NCBI GenBank assembly: GCA_963842305.1
Contig: CAWJFW010000002.1
Span: forward strand, 124,001 to 188,000
Length of the DNA: 64,000 bases
Direction: 5' to 3'
Source of the DNA: JAIBJN01 sp963842305
GTDB taxonomy: Bacteria > Actinomycetota > Thermoleophilia > Gaiellales > Gaiellaceae
Made by a program: the position numbers and the translations under genes. The notes beneath the pieces were generated by a model. The model did no database searches. It was not told the DNA's origin and saw only the letters and a program-made list of their open reading frames with translations. Numbering within the stretch: the stretch's first letter is position 1; each line of letters starts with the position of its first letter. Of the stretch, positions 41,537-50,182 are shown piece by piece.

Positions 41537-42614
41537 GGTGGCCGGAGTCGGACCTCTCGTCACCGTCGAAGACCTGCGAATGTGGTTCCCGGTCAAGAGC
41601 GGGATCCTCCTCGATCGCCACGTCGGCGACATCAAGGCGGTCGACGGCGTCTCGCTCGGGATCGAGCGCGGCGAGACGGTCGGGCTCGTCGGCGAGTCGG
41701 GCTGCGGCAAGTCGACTCTTGGACGCGCGATCCTGCGGCTGTACGAACCGACCGGCGGCCGCATCCTCTTCGACGGCCAGGACATCACGCATCTCGGCGA
41801 GTCGGCGCTCCGGCCGCTCCGGCGCCGGATGCAGATGATCTTCCAGGATCCCTTCGCGTCCCTGAACCCGCGCCACAGCGTCGGCCGGATCGTCAGCGAG
41901 CCCCTGCGCGTCCACGGGATCGCGGGCCGACGCGAGTCCGGCAGGCGCGTCCGGGAGCTGCTCGAGATCGTCGGCCTGCCCGCCGACGCCGCTTCGCGGT
42001 ATCCGCACGAGTTCTCCGGCGGTCAGCGACAGCGGGTCGGCCTCGCCCGCTCGCTGGCGCTGAACCCCGACTTCATCGTCTGCGACGAGCCCGTCTCCGC
42101 CCTCGACGTCTCGATTCAGGCGCAGATCGTGAACCTGCTCGAGTCCCTCCAGCGCGACTTCGACCTCACGTACCTCTTCATCGCCCACGACCTGGCCGTC
42201 GTCAGGCACATCTCGGACCGGATCGTCGTCATGTACCTAGGGAAGGTCGTCGAGGTCTCCCCGGCTGAGGAGCTGTACGACAACCCGCTCCACCCATACT
42301 CGATCTCGCTTCTCTCGGCCGTGCCGATTCCAGACCCCGAAGTCGAGCGCGCGCGCAAGACGATCCTCGTGCCCGGCGATCTCCCCAGTCCTGCGAACCC
42401 GCCGCCGGCATGCCGCTTCCACACGCGCTGCCCGTTCGTCCAGCCGACTCGCTGCCGCGACCAGGAGCCGCCGCTGCGCAAGCTCGAAGGCAGCCACTGG
42501 GTCTCGTGCCACTGGGCCGAGGAGATCAAGGCAGGCGTGATCGGCGCCCACGAGGTCGAGCCGGTGTTCGAGCAGCAGCCGGCGGTCGCGGCCTACGAGC
42601 CGCCGCCGGACTAG
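41529..42614 (+). CDS. peptide ABC transporter ATPase, DppF/OppF family
   Basis: A 361-residue second ATPase of the peptide transporter. Seen: Walker A GESGCGKST, FQDPFASLNPRHSVG, signature FSGGQRQRVGLARSLALNP, Walker B VCDEPVSALDVSIQAQ and the switch IAHD. The C-terminal cysteine segment CRFHTRCPFVQPTRC resembles the OppF/DppF iron-sulfur or zinc extension. TTG 41529 is preferred because AAGGAGG lies six bases upstream; GTG 41538, just past the DppD stop, is an alternative. A strong terminator follows at 42796-42831. Confidence 0.93.
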   Translation: MAEVAGVGPLVTVEDLRMWFPVKSGILLDRHVGDIKAVDGVSLGIERGETVGLVGESGCGKSTLGRAILRLYEPTGGRILFDGQDITHLGESALRPLRRRMQMIFQDPFASLNPRHSVGRIVSEPLRVHGIAGRRESGRRVRELLEIVGLPADAASRYPHEFSGGQRQRVGLARSLALNPDFIVCDEPVSALDVSIQAQIVNLLESLQRDFDLTYLFIAHDLAVVRHISDRIVVMYLGKVVEVSPAEELYDNPLHPYSISLLSAVPIPDPEVERARKTILVPGDLPSPANPPPACRFHTRCPFVQPTRCRDQEPPLRKLEGSHWVSCHWAEEIKAGVIGAHEVEPVFEQQPAVAAYEPPPD

Positions 42615-42795
42615 GAGGTCCGGCGAAACAACGGCTGTGCGGAGCGACAGCCCAGCGTGGCCTTCTACGGGCTCCTCCTCGTCTCCCGCGGTCTTTTCCC
42701 GCAGATCGCCGCATTCGGCTCTGCGTGGTCTCGCTCCTCGTGATCATCCTGCCGGCGCGCGCACACCGGCTTCGCGAGGCCCGATCCGCTCTGTT

Positions 42796-42831
42796 CGAGG
42801 GATGGCTCGCTCCCTCGTTTTGGGGTTTTTT
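42796..42831 (+). terminator. Rho-independent terminator of the peptide transporter operon
   Basis: A perfect seven-base stem, CGAGGGA (42796-42802) and TCCCTCG (42811-42817), with an eight-base loop is followed by TTTTGGGGTTTTTT. It lies 180 bp after the last ATPase gene and before the small LuxR gene. Confidence 0.75.
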
Positions 42832-42860
42832 CCACAAGCTGGGGTGCCGATCACCGGTGC

Positions 42861-43196
42861 GTGGACGCTGCAGAGCGCAAAAACATCCTGAGCAGATATC
42901 TCGACCACTCCCGTCGCTTCGACGAGGTGGCCGCCCGGCGGAACGGCAGCAACCCGGGCGCGGACGTGATTCCGATCAGCCCGCCCCTCCGCGAGCTCGA
43001 GCAGGAGCCGACCATGCGTGAGATCGAAGTTCTGCAGCTGATCTCAGACGGACTGGTGAACCGAGAAATCGGGCAGCGACTCTTCCTCTCCGAGGAGACA
43101 GTCAAGTCGCATGTGCGGCACCTTCTGGCCAAGCTCCAGGCCCGCAGCAGGGCCCATGCGGTCGCCATTGGCTTCCGCCGCAGCCTGATCTCCTAA
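42861..43196 (+). CDS. small LuxR-type HTH protein
   Basis: A 111-residue protein. A basic N-terminal helical segment (DAAERKNILSRYLDHSRRFD) precedes a LuxR/GerE DNA-binding domain with EIEVLQLISDGLVNREIGQR and FLSEETVKSHVRHLLAKLQA. There is no receiver or sensor domain, so it may act alone or as a partner of other regulators. GTG 42861 is chosen; ATG 43014 would keep only the HTH. No ribosome-binding site is evident at GTG 42861. It sits beside an HD-GYP gene and a MalT-like gene, suggesting a signalling cluster. Confidence 0.8.
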   Translation: MDAAERKNILSRYLDHSRRFDEVAARRNGSNPGADVIPISPPLRELEQEPTMREIEVLQLISDGLVNREIGQRLFLSEETVKSHVRHLLAKLQARSRAHAVAIGFRRSLIS

Positions 43197-43283
43197 CCCG
43201 GCATCAGGCCACTCACAAACGCGGGCTCCTTCGCTGGTGAAGCAGCCCGCGTCATCCACAGCTTCCACAGCCCTGTTGACAAG

Positions 43284-43301
43284 ATCCCTCGTCGGAGGGA
43301 T
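43284..43301. terminator. hairpin, probable terminator between convergent genes
   Basis: ATCCCTC-GTCG-GAGGGAT is a perfect stem with a four-base loop. It is enclosed by a wider inverted repeat, TTCCACAG (43263-43270) and CTGTGGAA (43310-43317). On the minus strand the hairpin is followed by TTGTC. It lies between the LuxR gene (plus) and the microprotein ORF (minus). Confidence 0.5.
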
Positions 43302-43343
43302 GTCGCCTGCTGTGGAAATACTAAGACTTCGGGAGGTTTGCTG

Positions 43344-43430
43344 CTACCAGGCCCTCACTGTGCCAGCGAGTGCCGCGATCGATGCAAACGTTGCGAGAAC
43401 GGCCAGCAGGCGGGTTTGCCAGTGCAACAT
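43344..43430 (-). CDS. candidate 28-residue hydrophobic microprotein
   Basis: Reading on the minus strand from ATG 43430 gives MLHWQTRLLAVLATFASIAA and then LAGTVRAW, ending in TAG. It has one hydrophobic helix flanked by basic residues, so it could be a small membrane protein or a signal-like peptide. A GAGAGGAG ribosome-binding site lies seven bases upstream. A promoter-like pair, TTGCCT-17-TAAACT, lies 40 bp further up, and a hairpin (43284-43301) lies downstream, so all parts of a stand-alone minigene are present. It diverges from the HD-GYP gene. Too short for statistical support; homologs would decide. Confidence 0.45.
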   Translation of the reverse strand: MLHWQTRLLAVLATFASIAALAGTVRAW

Positions 43431-43470
43431 GGGGAGACTCCTCTCTCCGAAGGGGACAACGGCTCGCACG

Positions 43471-43499
43471 AGTTTATCCCCCTTTTGGGTGACAGGCAA
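43471..43499 (-). promoter_or_regulatory. candidate promoter of the microprotein minigene
   Basis: On the minus strand TTGCCT (43499-43494) is followed after exactly 17 bp by TAAACT (43476-43471). Each matches four of six consensus bases. The predicted start near 43464 gives a leader of about 35 bases with a Shine-Dalgarno sequence. It overlaps the beginning of the HD-GYP gene region. Confidence 0.4.
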
Positions 43500-43504
43500 G
43501 AGTT

Positions 43505-44887
43505 TTGACCAGCTTTCTTCAGAATCCACCTGTGACCCGGGACGATTCGTTCCGTGCCATGCTGCAGCCGATCCACCTCTACGCGACCGGCCTTCTGCTC
43601 GTCACCGTTGGGTTCGCGGTGGCCCTTGGATTCCTAGGAACGCCTGTTGGACCTCTTTGGGCCATCGTTGCGCTAGGAACGTTCTCGATGCTCGCGGAGC
43701 GTCAGCCGGTTCGCGTCAGCGCCAATCTCGAGATCACTGTGTCGGTACTTCCCGTTGTCTTTGCTGCTGTCGCTTTTGGGCCACTTGCGGCCATGTTCAT
43801 CGGGGCGTTGGGACTGGTGGTGACCTTCGAGCCTCCGTACGTGCGTTGGCTCATCTGGACTTGCAGCCGGGCACTGGCGGCGGGGCTTGCCGGAGTTGCT
43901 GCTCTTGCAGTGTCTTCCATGGCCTCGTCGGGACAACTTTTCGCTGCCGTCCTAATTGCAGTCGTAGTTCTTGAAGCTGCCGATGCGGCACTTGCCGCGT
44001 GTGTCGTCGCCGTTCGAAAGAGCGGCGACTACGTTGGCTTTCTGAGGCTGCTGAAGCCGATTCTGATGGGCGCGGTGCCGCTCTACGTTCCTCTCATCCT
44101 TCTGCTTGTTTACGCGTTCGAGCAGATCTCCGCGTGGAGCTTGATTCTTTTTCTGGTACCTGCGCTCGCCGCTCACCGACTCCACGGGCTCTACCGTCAA
44201 CAGCAGGACACAACCGAACAACTTCGGCTTGCCAACGATCGTCTTGAGCGGGCGAGCCTGTCATTCGCAACGGCGCTCGTAGCGGCGCTCGACGCTCGAG
44301 ACCAGTACACGGCCGGCCATTCTGCCGTGGTCGCTGTTTACGCGAGAGATATCGCTGCTCGGCTTGGTCTCTCTGAGTACGACCAGCAGCTCGCCCACCT
44401 CTGCGGGCTCGTACATGACATTGGCAAAGTGGGTCTTCCGGCGGGGCTACTTGAGAAGCCAGGTGCACTGACACTCGAGGAGCGTCGTCGCATGGAGGAA
44501 CATTCGGCTATTGGTGAACGGATTCTTGCGAAGGTCGACGACTACGCCGAAATCGCCAAAGTCGTGCGGCATCACCACGAGAGGATGGACGGCAACGGCT
44601 ATCCGGACAGGCTTCGCGGCTCCCAGATCCCGCTTGTCTCCCGCATCATCGCTGTCGCCGATGCTTATAACGCCATGACTTCGGGACGCCCATACCGCGA
44701 TGCGATGCCCAGTCGGGTCGCGCGGTTTCGTCTGGCTCAGGCGTCAGGGACTCAATTCGATACGACGGTGGTGGCAGCATTCGAGGCGATTCTTGCCAGC
44801 GAGTGCGAGACGTACGTTTCAGGAGCTCGCTCGGACTTCACCGTAGAGGCGCAGCGACAAGCAGTCCCCATCGCAAGCGTCGCCTAG
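43505..44887 (+). CDS. membrane-bound HD-GYP domain phosphodiesterase
   Basis: A 460-residue protein with an N-terminal block of about eight hydrophobic helices (residues 20-225), probably a membrane sensor, a short coiled linker (YRQQQDTTEQLRLANDRLER), and a C-terminal HD-GYP domain. The domain shows HDIGK, HHHERMDGNGYPDRL and DAYNAM, the expected metal- and substrate-binding residues. HD-GYP domains hydrolyse cyclic di-GMP or related dinucleotides. The start is uncertain: TTG 43505 gives the longest protein; GTG 43532 and ATG 43559 are alternatives. Codon use is visibly less GC-biased than in neighbours, which could signal transfer. Confidence 0.88.
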   Translation: MTSFLQNPPVTRDDSFRAMLQPIHLYATGLLLVTVGFAVALGFLGTPVGPLWAIVALGTFSMLAERQPVRVSANLEITVSVLPVVFAAVAFGPLAAMFIGALGLVVTFEPPYVRWLIWTCSRALAAGLAGVAALAVSSMASSGQLFAAVLIAVVVLEAADAALAACVVAVRKSGDYVGFLRLLKPILMGAVPLYVPLILLLVYAFEQISAWSLILFLVPALAAHRLHGLYRQQQDTTEQLRLANDRLERASLSFATALVAALDARDQYTAGHSAVVAVYARDIAARLGLSEYDQQLAHLCGLVHDIGKVGLPAGLLEKPGALTLEERRRMEEHSAIGERILAKVDDYAEIAKVVRHHHERMDGNGYPDRLRGSQIPLVSRIIAVADAYNAMTSGRPYRDAMPSRVARFRLAQASGTQFDTTVVAAFEAILASECETYVSGARSDFTVEAQRQAVPIASVA

Positions 44888-44891
44888 GCTG

Positions 44892-47453
44892 CTAGTCACG
44901 TTCCAGCACATCCTGAGCTCTCAGCCCTGCCTGGAGCCTCGTGCGTACACCGAGCTTCGCAAAGATATGGCGGACGTGGGCCTTCGCGGTGCTGGCAGTG
45001 ATGAAAAGACGCGCCGCTATCTCAGCGTTGCTCATTCCTTCTGCGAGCAGCTCAAGAACCTCACGTTCTCGGGGGGTTAGGCTGCTCGAGGCACTGTCAC
45101 GGTCATCGAACTTGAGGTCGATTCCGACGGCTCGGGCGAGTTCGTGATCGTGACTCTTCGCGACAAGTCTCGCGAGGATGCCCGCCGCCTCGGGATTGCT
45201 CGCGGCCGCGCTCAGCAGACGTGGATACACGCGGTAGGCAAAGACAAGCCCTTCAAAATATGCGGCCTGATTGCACTCGATCACGAGTTCCGCCGCCCTG
45301 TTCGCAAATTGTTTGGACTCACCGTCCACATCGCCCGCGATCGCGCACCCAAGCGCAGCGAAGTAGATCATCTCGATGTTCGAACCGTGTTGGCGGGCTT
45401 CATCAGCCATCATTCGAGCCTGCTTGGCGTATCCGCTTGCGGCAAGCACAATCGAATGCGCAGCCAGATGGCTCCCGAGCGCTCGCGGCGGAGCCGTGAT
45501 CCCCGCAAGCTCGTCATGAGTGGCAAGCGCTTCCTGAAGGTTGCCGCGAGACGCATGGAGTCGGGCTTTCACCGTGAGGCCTTCGACCCGATAGAAGGGG
45601 TCTTCCCAAGAGATAAGCGTTTGCCTGAAGGCCGCAAGACTTCGTTGCGCTCGTCCAAATGCCCGCAAGCCGACCTCGGCAGCGGCTCGGTGGAGTAGCG
45701 ATGCGCCAAGTCCGAGATCAAAACGAAGCTCCCTGCACATTCGCACTGCTCTCTCGGCGAGATCGTGGCTAAGGGCGTAGTTCGCGCTGTATCGGGCCGC
45801 CGCGGACGCCATCGCGAGAAAGCTGGTCGCTGCCAATGGATCTGTTGAATGTTCGATTGAGTTCATGAGCACGGCGAACCGGTTCCACTCACCCGCGACC
45901 GAGGGTGTCTGTTCAGCCGTTCCGTATCGTCCCACCGCAAGTCGCAGGCGAACGTCAAGATCATCCGCGTACCGCGCTTCCAGCTCATTCAAGTAGTCCT
46001 GCATTTCCCAAGGGGCGATCTCGGTAATGGCGAGGAACTGACCCCAGAGAGCCTCTTTAAGATCTTCGTCCGTCTTGGCGGCGCCGCGAGCCGCCTGGAA
46101 GCTGTCGAACGCCCGCTCCTCCTGGGACGTGAAGTGGAGGGCTCGTCCGGCCACGTTGCAACCCCATGCGTAGTCCGGATGGTCGTCGGGCAGCCTGTCC
46201 ACCGTGTCCTGGGCGAGGGCTGATGCCGCCGACATCTCGCCCTTGCGGATCAGGAGCTCGGCGCGGGCCAGGGCGGCTCCGGACACCGTCACACCCGCTG
46301 CTCCGCAGGCTCCGAGCCAGTTTTCCAGCGTCTCGCCCTGCCCCCGTGCGAGCAGATCCCGCGCCGCGCATCCCACGATCTCGGCCGCGTCGGTGGTACG
46401 ACCCGCCTGCTGCGAGAGATCGAACGCCTCCTCCCAGCGGGCGCGCTGTCGCGCATCGTCGATGACCCTCCGTCTCAAGGCGTCGAGTCTGGCTGGGTCG
46501 TCTGCCTCGAGGCGCCTGCGGAGGAAATCGTGGATAAGCGGATGGAAGACCAGTTCGCCGCTCGGGATCTCGTGGAGGAGATCCTCGTTGCGCAGCCTGA
46601 TGAGCACCGGCTCCGGGTTCGGCAGGCCGAGGACCTCCTCGACCAGGCGAACGGTGATTGCCGAAGGCACGGCGGCAGTCAGCATCAGGCGCTGTACCTC
46701 CGGCGGCTCGGCTCGCAGGACCTCCTCCGCGAAGTAGCGATACAGGGACTCGGAGGCCTGCTCTTCAGGGAAGGCGAGATCGGCTGATAGAGCCGCGAGG
46801 CCGATGACCGCAGGCCAGCCCTCGGCGTGGCGCACGAGGGCTCGAACCGCATCGGTCGATCGACCCTCCAGCACGCGAGCCGCTTCTTCAGCTGTCATCG
46901 CCAGCTGGTCGCGGGCAATCTCGAACGCCTCTCCGTAGAGGAAGCGGCGCGCCGTCGCCCAACCCGGTCCGCGGCGCGTCGTGACGAGGACACGGATCGG
47001 CGCCAGCATGAGCAGCCAGTCGAGGAAGTCCTCGACGGGCGCCGACTCGGCAAGGAGGTGGTAGTCGTCGAGGACGACGATGCCGCCAGCCGGCCAGGCC
47101 TCGAGATCCTCTGCGAGGAGCTCGGCGAGAGGTCGTGCGAGCCGGTCCGTCGCATCTCCGACGCGCAGGCGTTGCTGGACTCGGTCGCCGGCCCCGGGCA
47201 CGATCGAGTCGACGGCATCGGCGAGGCCGGCCGAGAACGCCCCGACGTCGGCCGAGGCCGGAGTGGCGCGATACCACGCGGTGTCCTCGCGGCCCTGCAG
47301 CCACTCGCGGGCGAGGGTGGTCTTCCCGTACCCGGCCGGTGCCGTCAACATGATCGCCTGCGCCGTCGCACCGTCGAGAAGCGCGGTCAGTCGGGGCCGC
47401 CGTGTGTGCCGACGAAAGAGCGGAGGTGGAGCGTTGTCCCGCGCGTTCCCCAC
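44892..47453 (-). CDS. large MalT-like LuxR-family transcriptional regulator (LAL/STAND ATPase)
   Basis: An 853-residue regulator. An N-terminal ATPase has Walker A APAGYGKTT (38-46), Walker B GGIVVLDDYHL and a sensor-like LVTTRRGPG. The middle is a long helical, TPR-like region. The C-terminus is a LuxR HTH with SSLTPREREVLELLAEGMSN and ITASTAKAHVRHIFAKLGVR. Such LAL/MalT-type proteins switch on ATP and inducer binding. It starts at GTG 47453. Its coding sequence from about 44.9 to 46 kb is visibly less GC-rich than the N-terminal ATPase part. It converges on the HD-GYP gene, four bases apart. Confidence 0.9.
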   Translation of the reverse strand: MGNARDNAPPPLFRRHTRRPRLTALLDGATAQAIMLTAPAGYGKTTLAREWLQGREDTAWYRATPASADVGAFSAGLADAVDSIVPGAGDRVQQRLRVGDATDRLARPLAELLAEDLEAWPAGGIVVLDDYHLLAESAPVEDFLDWLLMLAPIRVLVTTRRGPGWATARRFLYGEAFEIARDQLAMTAEEAARVLEGRSTDAVRALVRHAEGWPAVIGLAALSADLAFPEEQASESLYRYFAEEVLRAEPPEVQRLMLTAAVPSAITVRLVEEVLGLPNPEPVLIRLRNEDLLHEIPSGELVFHPLIHDFLRRRLEADDPARLDALRRRVIDDARQRARWEEAFDLSQQAGRTTDAAEIVGCAARDLLARGQGETLENWLGACGAAGVTVSGAALARAELLIRKGEMSAASALAQDTVDRLPDDHPDYAWGCNVAGRALHFTSQEERAFDSFQAARGAAKTDEDLKEALWGQFLAITEIAPWEMQDYLNELEARYADDLDVRLRLAVGRYGTAEQTPSVAGEWNRFAVLMNSIEHSTDPLAATSFLAMASAAARYSANYALSHDLAERAVRMCRELRFDLGLGASLLHRAAAEVGLRAFGRAQRSLAAFRQTLISWEDPFYRVEGLTVKARLHASRGNLQEALATHDELAGITAPPRALGSHLAAHSIVLAASGYAKQARMMADEARQHGSNIEMIYFAALGCAIAGDVDGESKQFANRAAELVIECNQAAYFEGLVFAYRVYPRLLSAAASNPEAAGILARLVAKSHDHELARAVGIDLKFDDRDSASSSLTPREREVLELLAEGMSNAEIAARLFITASTAKAHVRHIFAKLGVRTRLQAGLRAQDVLERD

Positions 47454-47577
47454 GACTGAGCTCCAGGATCGAGAGGGCAGGAGCCTACCGCGTGTCCTCG
47501 CCTCCGACTAGAGGCTCTTGGGGACGACCCGCGCCCGCGGCAGGGGCCACGGGCGCGGTGCCGTCATCCCCGAGCGG

Positions 47578-47850
47578 TCAGCACAGCGTGCGGGAGTCGT
47601 CGCGCTCGCCTGCCACCGGCTCGAGGCTTTCGAGAGGGTCTTCGCCGGTGGCTTCGCGAAAGGCGGCGGGGATCTGCCGCCTGCGACTCACGCCGAGCTT
47701 CGTCCTGAGGACGTCCGAATGGGCCTTCGCCGTTCGGGGTGCGACGCCGAGTCGCTCGGCGATCTCGACGTTGGAGCACCCCGCCGCGATCAGCCGGACG
47801 ACCTGGCGCTGACGCTCTGTGAACCGGATTTCGCCGTAGACGCTCAGCAT
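47578..47850 (-). CDS. small LuxR-type HTH protein
   Basis: A 90-residue, nearly bare LuxR HTH: RFTERQRQVVRLIAAGCSNV followed by EIAERLGVAPRTAKAHSDVL and RTKLGVSRRRQIP. A short tail EDPLESLEPVAGERDDSRTL ends with Cys. It starts at ATG 47850. It lies 124 bp upstream of the MalT-like gene on the same strand, so the two may be cotranscribed. It is the third LuxR-type protein in five kilobases. No sensing domain is visible. Confidence 0.82.
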   Translation of the reverse strand: MLSVYGEIRFTERQRQVVRLIAAGCSNVEIAERLGVAPRTAKAHSDVLRTKLGVSRRRQIPAAFREATGEDPLESLEPVAGERDDSRTLC

Positions 47851-47911
47851 GCCGGCGATCTTGGCAGCGACCCGCCCGCCTGGCTATTGGCCTAGCGGGC
47901 GATCTTGCCGG

Positions 47912-48940
47912 CTACGCCTTCGGGCGTACGAAAGCCGCCGTGTGACCGCGCGCATTCACGGCGACCGCTTCGTCCCGCTCGAGCGCGCCGATCCGAAGCA
48001 GGAGCGCGAGCTCGTCGCGGAGGTGCGTCTGCATCATCTCGGGGCCGTCGGTCGCGATCGTGAACGGGACGCCGCGATCCGCGAAGGTGCGCACCGTCTC
48101 CTTGAGCTCGTCCTCGTCCGCGAGCGCGCCCGTCAGGAGGTTCGAGCTGGGGCAGATCTCGAGCACGACGTCGGACTCGCGCAGCGCGAGCATGGTCGAC
48201 TCGTCCTGCGCGGCGAGGATGCCGTGCCCGATGCGGTCGGGACGAAGGTGCTCGACGACCTCGCCGATCTCCTCGATGCCGTGTCGGCCGCCCTCCTCGC
48301 CGACGTGGATCGTCACGCCGAGGCCGCCGGCCCTCGCCTCTGCGACCAGCGGCGCCAGCTCGCGGTAGGGGTACCGCCCGCCGTCCGGGCGGGGGCCGGC
48401 GATGTCGACGCCGACGACCCCGCGGTCGGAGTAGCGGATCGCCTTCTCGACGATCACCCCGTTCTGGTCGGAGGTGAAGGTGCGGTCCATCATCAGGATC
48501 AGCCCCGCGCGCACCTTCGGGTACTCGAGCCTCGCGCGGTCGAGCCCGCGCGAGGCGGCCATGATGATGTGGTCGAGGTCGCGCTCGCCGCCTCGGTTTC
48601 GCTTCATCGGGTTGAAGCGAAGCTCGAGCGTCGTGATGTTCTGGGTCCGGTAGGCACCGCCGATGGCGCCGTGCACGGAGCGCTCCACGGCGAGCGGGCT
48701 CGACTGGATCAGCTCGGTCCACTTGTAGATCGCGTCCAACTCGGGAAGGCCCTTGACCCCCCGCGGATCGACGGTAACGAGCTCGACGAAGTCCCAGTAG
48801 TCCTTCACCGGCAGGGCGATGCCCTGCTCGTGGGCGAGCGTCCACATGACCGCCGGGTCGACCGACCCGCCGAGATGTGTGTGCAGCTCGGCCAGGCCCT
48901 CGCGGCGGAGCTCGTCTACGAGGGCGTGGCTCTCGCTCAC
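47912..48940 (-). CDS. adenosine deaminase-family amidohydrolase (TDGP variant)
   Basis: A 342-residue TIM-barrel deaminase of the adenosine/adenine/aminodeoxyfutalosine deaminase family. Seen: the zinc motif LHTHLGGS (19-26), IHVGEEGG where the family has HAGE, RIGHG, CPSSNLLTG, and ATDGPE where adenosine deaminases have TDDP. The Gly for Asp change near the zinc site may shift substrate. GTG 48940 overlaps the TGA of the aminotransferase gene as GTGA, so the two are coupled. The substrate is probably a purine nucleoside or base derivative, but this is not shown. Confidence 0.83.
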   Translation of the reverse strand: MSESHALVDELRREGLAELHTHLGGSVDPAVMWTLAHEQGIALPVKDYWDFVELVTVDPRGVKGLPELDAIYKWTELIQSSPLAVERSVHGAIGGAYRTQNITTLELRFNPMKRNRGGERDLDHIIMAASRGLDRARLEYPKVRAGLILMMDRTFTSDQNGVIVEKAIRYSDRGVVGVDIAGPRPDGGRYPYRELAPLVAEARAGGLGVTIHVGEEGGRHGIEEIGEVVEHLRPDRIGHGILAAQDESTMLALRESDVVLEICPSSNLLTGALADEDELKETVRTFADRGVPFTIATDGPEMMQTHLRDELALLLRIGALERDEAVAVNARGHTAAFVRPKA

Positions 48941-50142
48941 CGCGAGCCTCGCTCCGCCACGGCTGCCGCGAGCGTTCCGCGCGCGAGGCGGTCGGGAATC
49001 GACTCGATTCGCTCCAGGGGCTCCGCGCTGAAGACGAAGCGAACGTGCCGGTCGGCCACCGGCCCTCCCCAGCCGACCATCGCCGTTGCGGCGATCGCGC
49101 TCTCCTCGAGGAGGAGGCGGGAGGCGGTCGGGGCGTCCAGCCCCAGCTCGGCGACGTCGAGGAGGAGAGACCAGCCGCCTCCCGGACGGATGACGGGCCA
49201 GCCGGGGAGCGCGGCGAGGATTGCGTCCCGCCGCCGCTCGAGCTCAGCCACGCACTCGGCGACGTGCTCCTGCTGTCCGCGCAGGACCGCCGCCGCCGCG
49301 GCGCGCGCGATCGAGACCGGGGCGGTGGTGTTGTAGACGTGCGCCCAGCCTGCATCCTCGACCGTCTCGGCCGGCCCGGCGACCCAGCCCACGCGCCAGC
49401 CGATCATGCGGTGCTCCTTCGAGAGGGAGCCGGCGATCACGGTCCGCTCGGCCATCCCCTCGAAGTGGAGCGGGTGGATCAGCGGACGGCCGTCGAAGAG
49501 GATCCGTTCCATTGCCGAGTCGTAGACGAGGAAGAGCCCTCGGTCACGGCAGAGGTCGCAGACGAGCTGCCAGTCCTCCTCGTCGAGCGTCGCGCCCGAC
49601 GGCATCGAGGGGCTCATGAGCAGCATGCTCGTCGTCCGCTCGCCGACGGCGTCGGCGAGAGCGTCTCCGTCGAGCCGCCACTCGCCGTCGACCACCCGGT
49701 ACGGCACGGCCTTCGGTATCCCGCCGGCGAGGTGGACGCGGTTGACCATGCCTGCGTACGTCGGGTCGGTGACGATCACCTCGTCGCCGGGGTCGACAGT
49801 GACCAGCAGGGTGTCGAGCATCCCCTCGAGGCCGCCGCAGGTGATGACGATCTCGCGCGCGGGATCGTACGGATGGCCGGTACGGGCGGCCAGGAACGCC
49901 GCGATCGCTTCGCGCAGGCTCATGTCCCCGGTGAACGGAAGCCAACTGTTCGCCTCAGCGGTGTCCAGGCTCCTGGCGGTCACGCCGACCGCCTCCGGGG
50001 GCAAAGGTAGGTCCGTGTCGAGGTTTTCCATGCGGAGCACCGGCCATCTCGAGCTCGCGCGCGCCGGCTGCTCCACCGCCGCAGCGACCCGGTCGATCCC
50101 GAATCCACGGATCGGGTCGAGCCGCTTCGCCCTCTTGATCAC
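48937..50142 (-). CDS. PLP-dependent aminotransferase class I/II
   Basis: A 401-residue fold-type I aminotransferase. Seen: substrate-loop LPFTGDMSLREAIAAFLAAR around 70-87, TCGGLEGMLDTLLVTVDPGD, YDSAMERILFDG with the cofactor-binding Asp, and the Schiff-base Lys in SLSKEHRMIGWRVGW. The C-terminal Arg lies in RHVRFVFS. It starts at GTG 50142. It is first in a two-gene unit with the deaminase-family protein and divergent from the glycosyltransferase gene with a 40-bp gap. The amino-group donor and acceptor are unknown. Confidence 0.9.
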   Translation of the reverse strand: MIKRAKRLDPIRGFGIDRVAAAVEQPARASSRWPVLRMENLDTDLPLPPEAVGVTARSLDTAEANSWLPFTGDMSLREAIAAFLAARTGHPYDPAREIVITCGGLEGMLDTLLVTVDPGDEVIVTDPTYAGMVNRVHLAGGIPKAVPYRVVDGEWRLDGDALADAVGERTTSMLLMSPSMPSGATLDEEDWQLVCDLCRDRGLFLVYDSAMERILFDGRPLIHPLHFEGMAERTVIAGSLSKEHRMIGWRVGWVAGPAETVEDAGWAHVYNTTAPVSIARAAAAAVLRGQQEHVAECVAELERRRDAILAALPGWPVIRPGGGWSLLLDVAELGLDAPTASRLLLEESAIAATAMVGWGGPVADRHVRFVFSAEPLERIESIPDRLARGTLAAAVAERGSR

Positions 50143-50182
50143 GGGACGAGTCTAATCAGGCAATGTGGGTAGGGTTGCACCC

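Noticed and set aside
43255..43317. DnaA-box-like and TGTGGAA sequences suggesting an origin
   Set aside because: Only one near-match (TCATCCACA) and no cluster, AT-rich unwinding region or dnaA/dnaN genes; explained better as nested hairpins.
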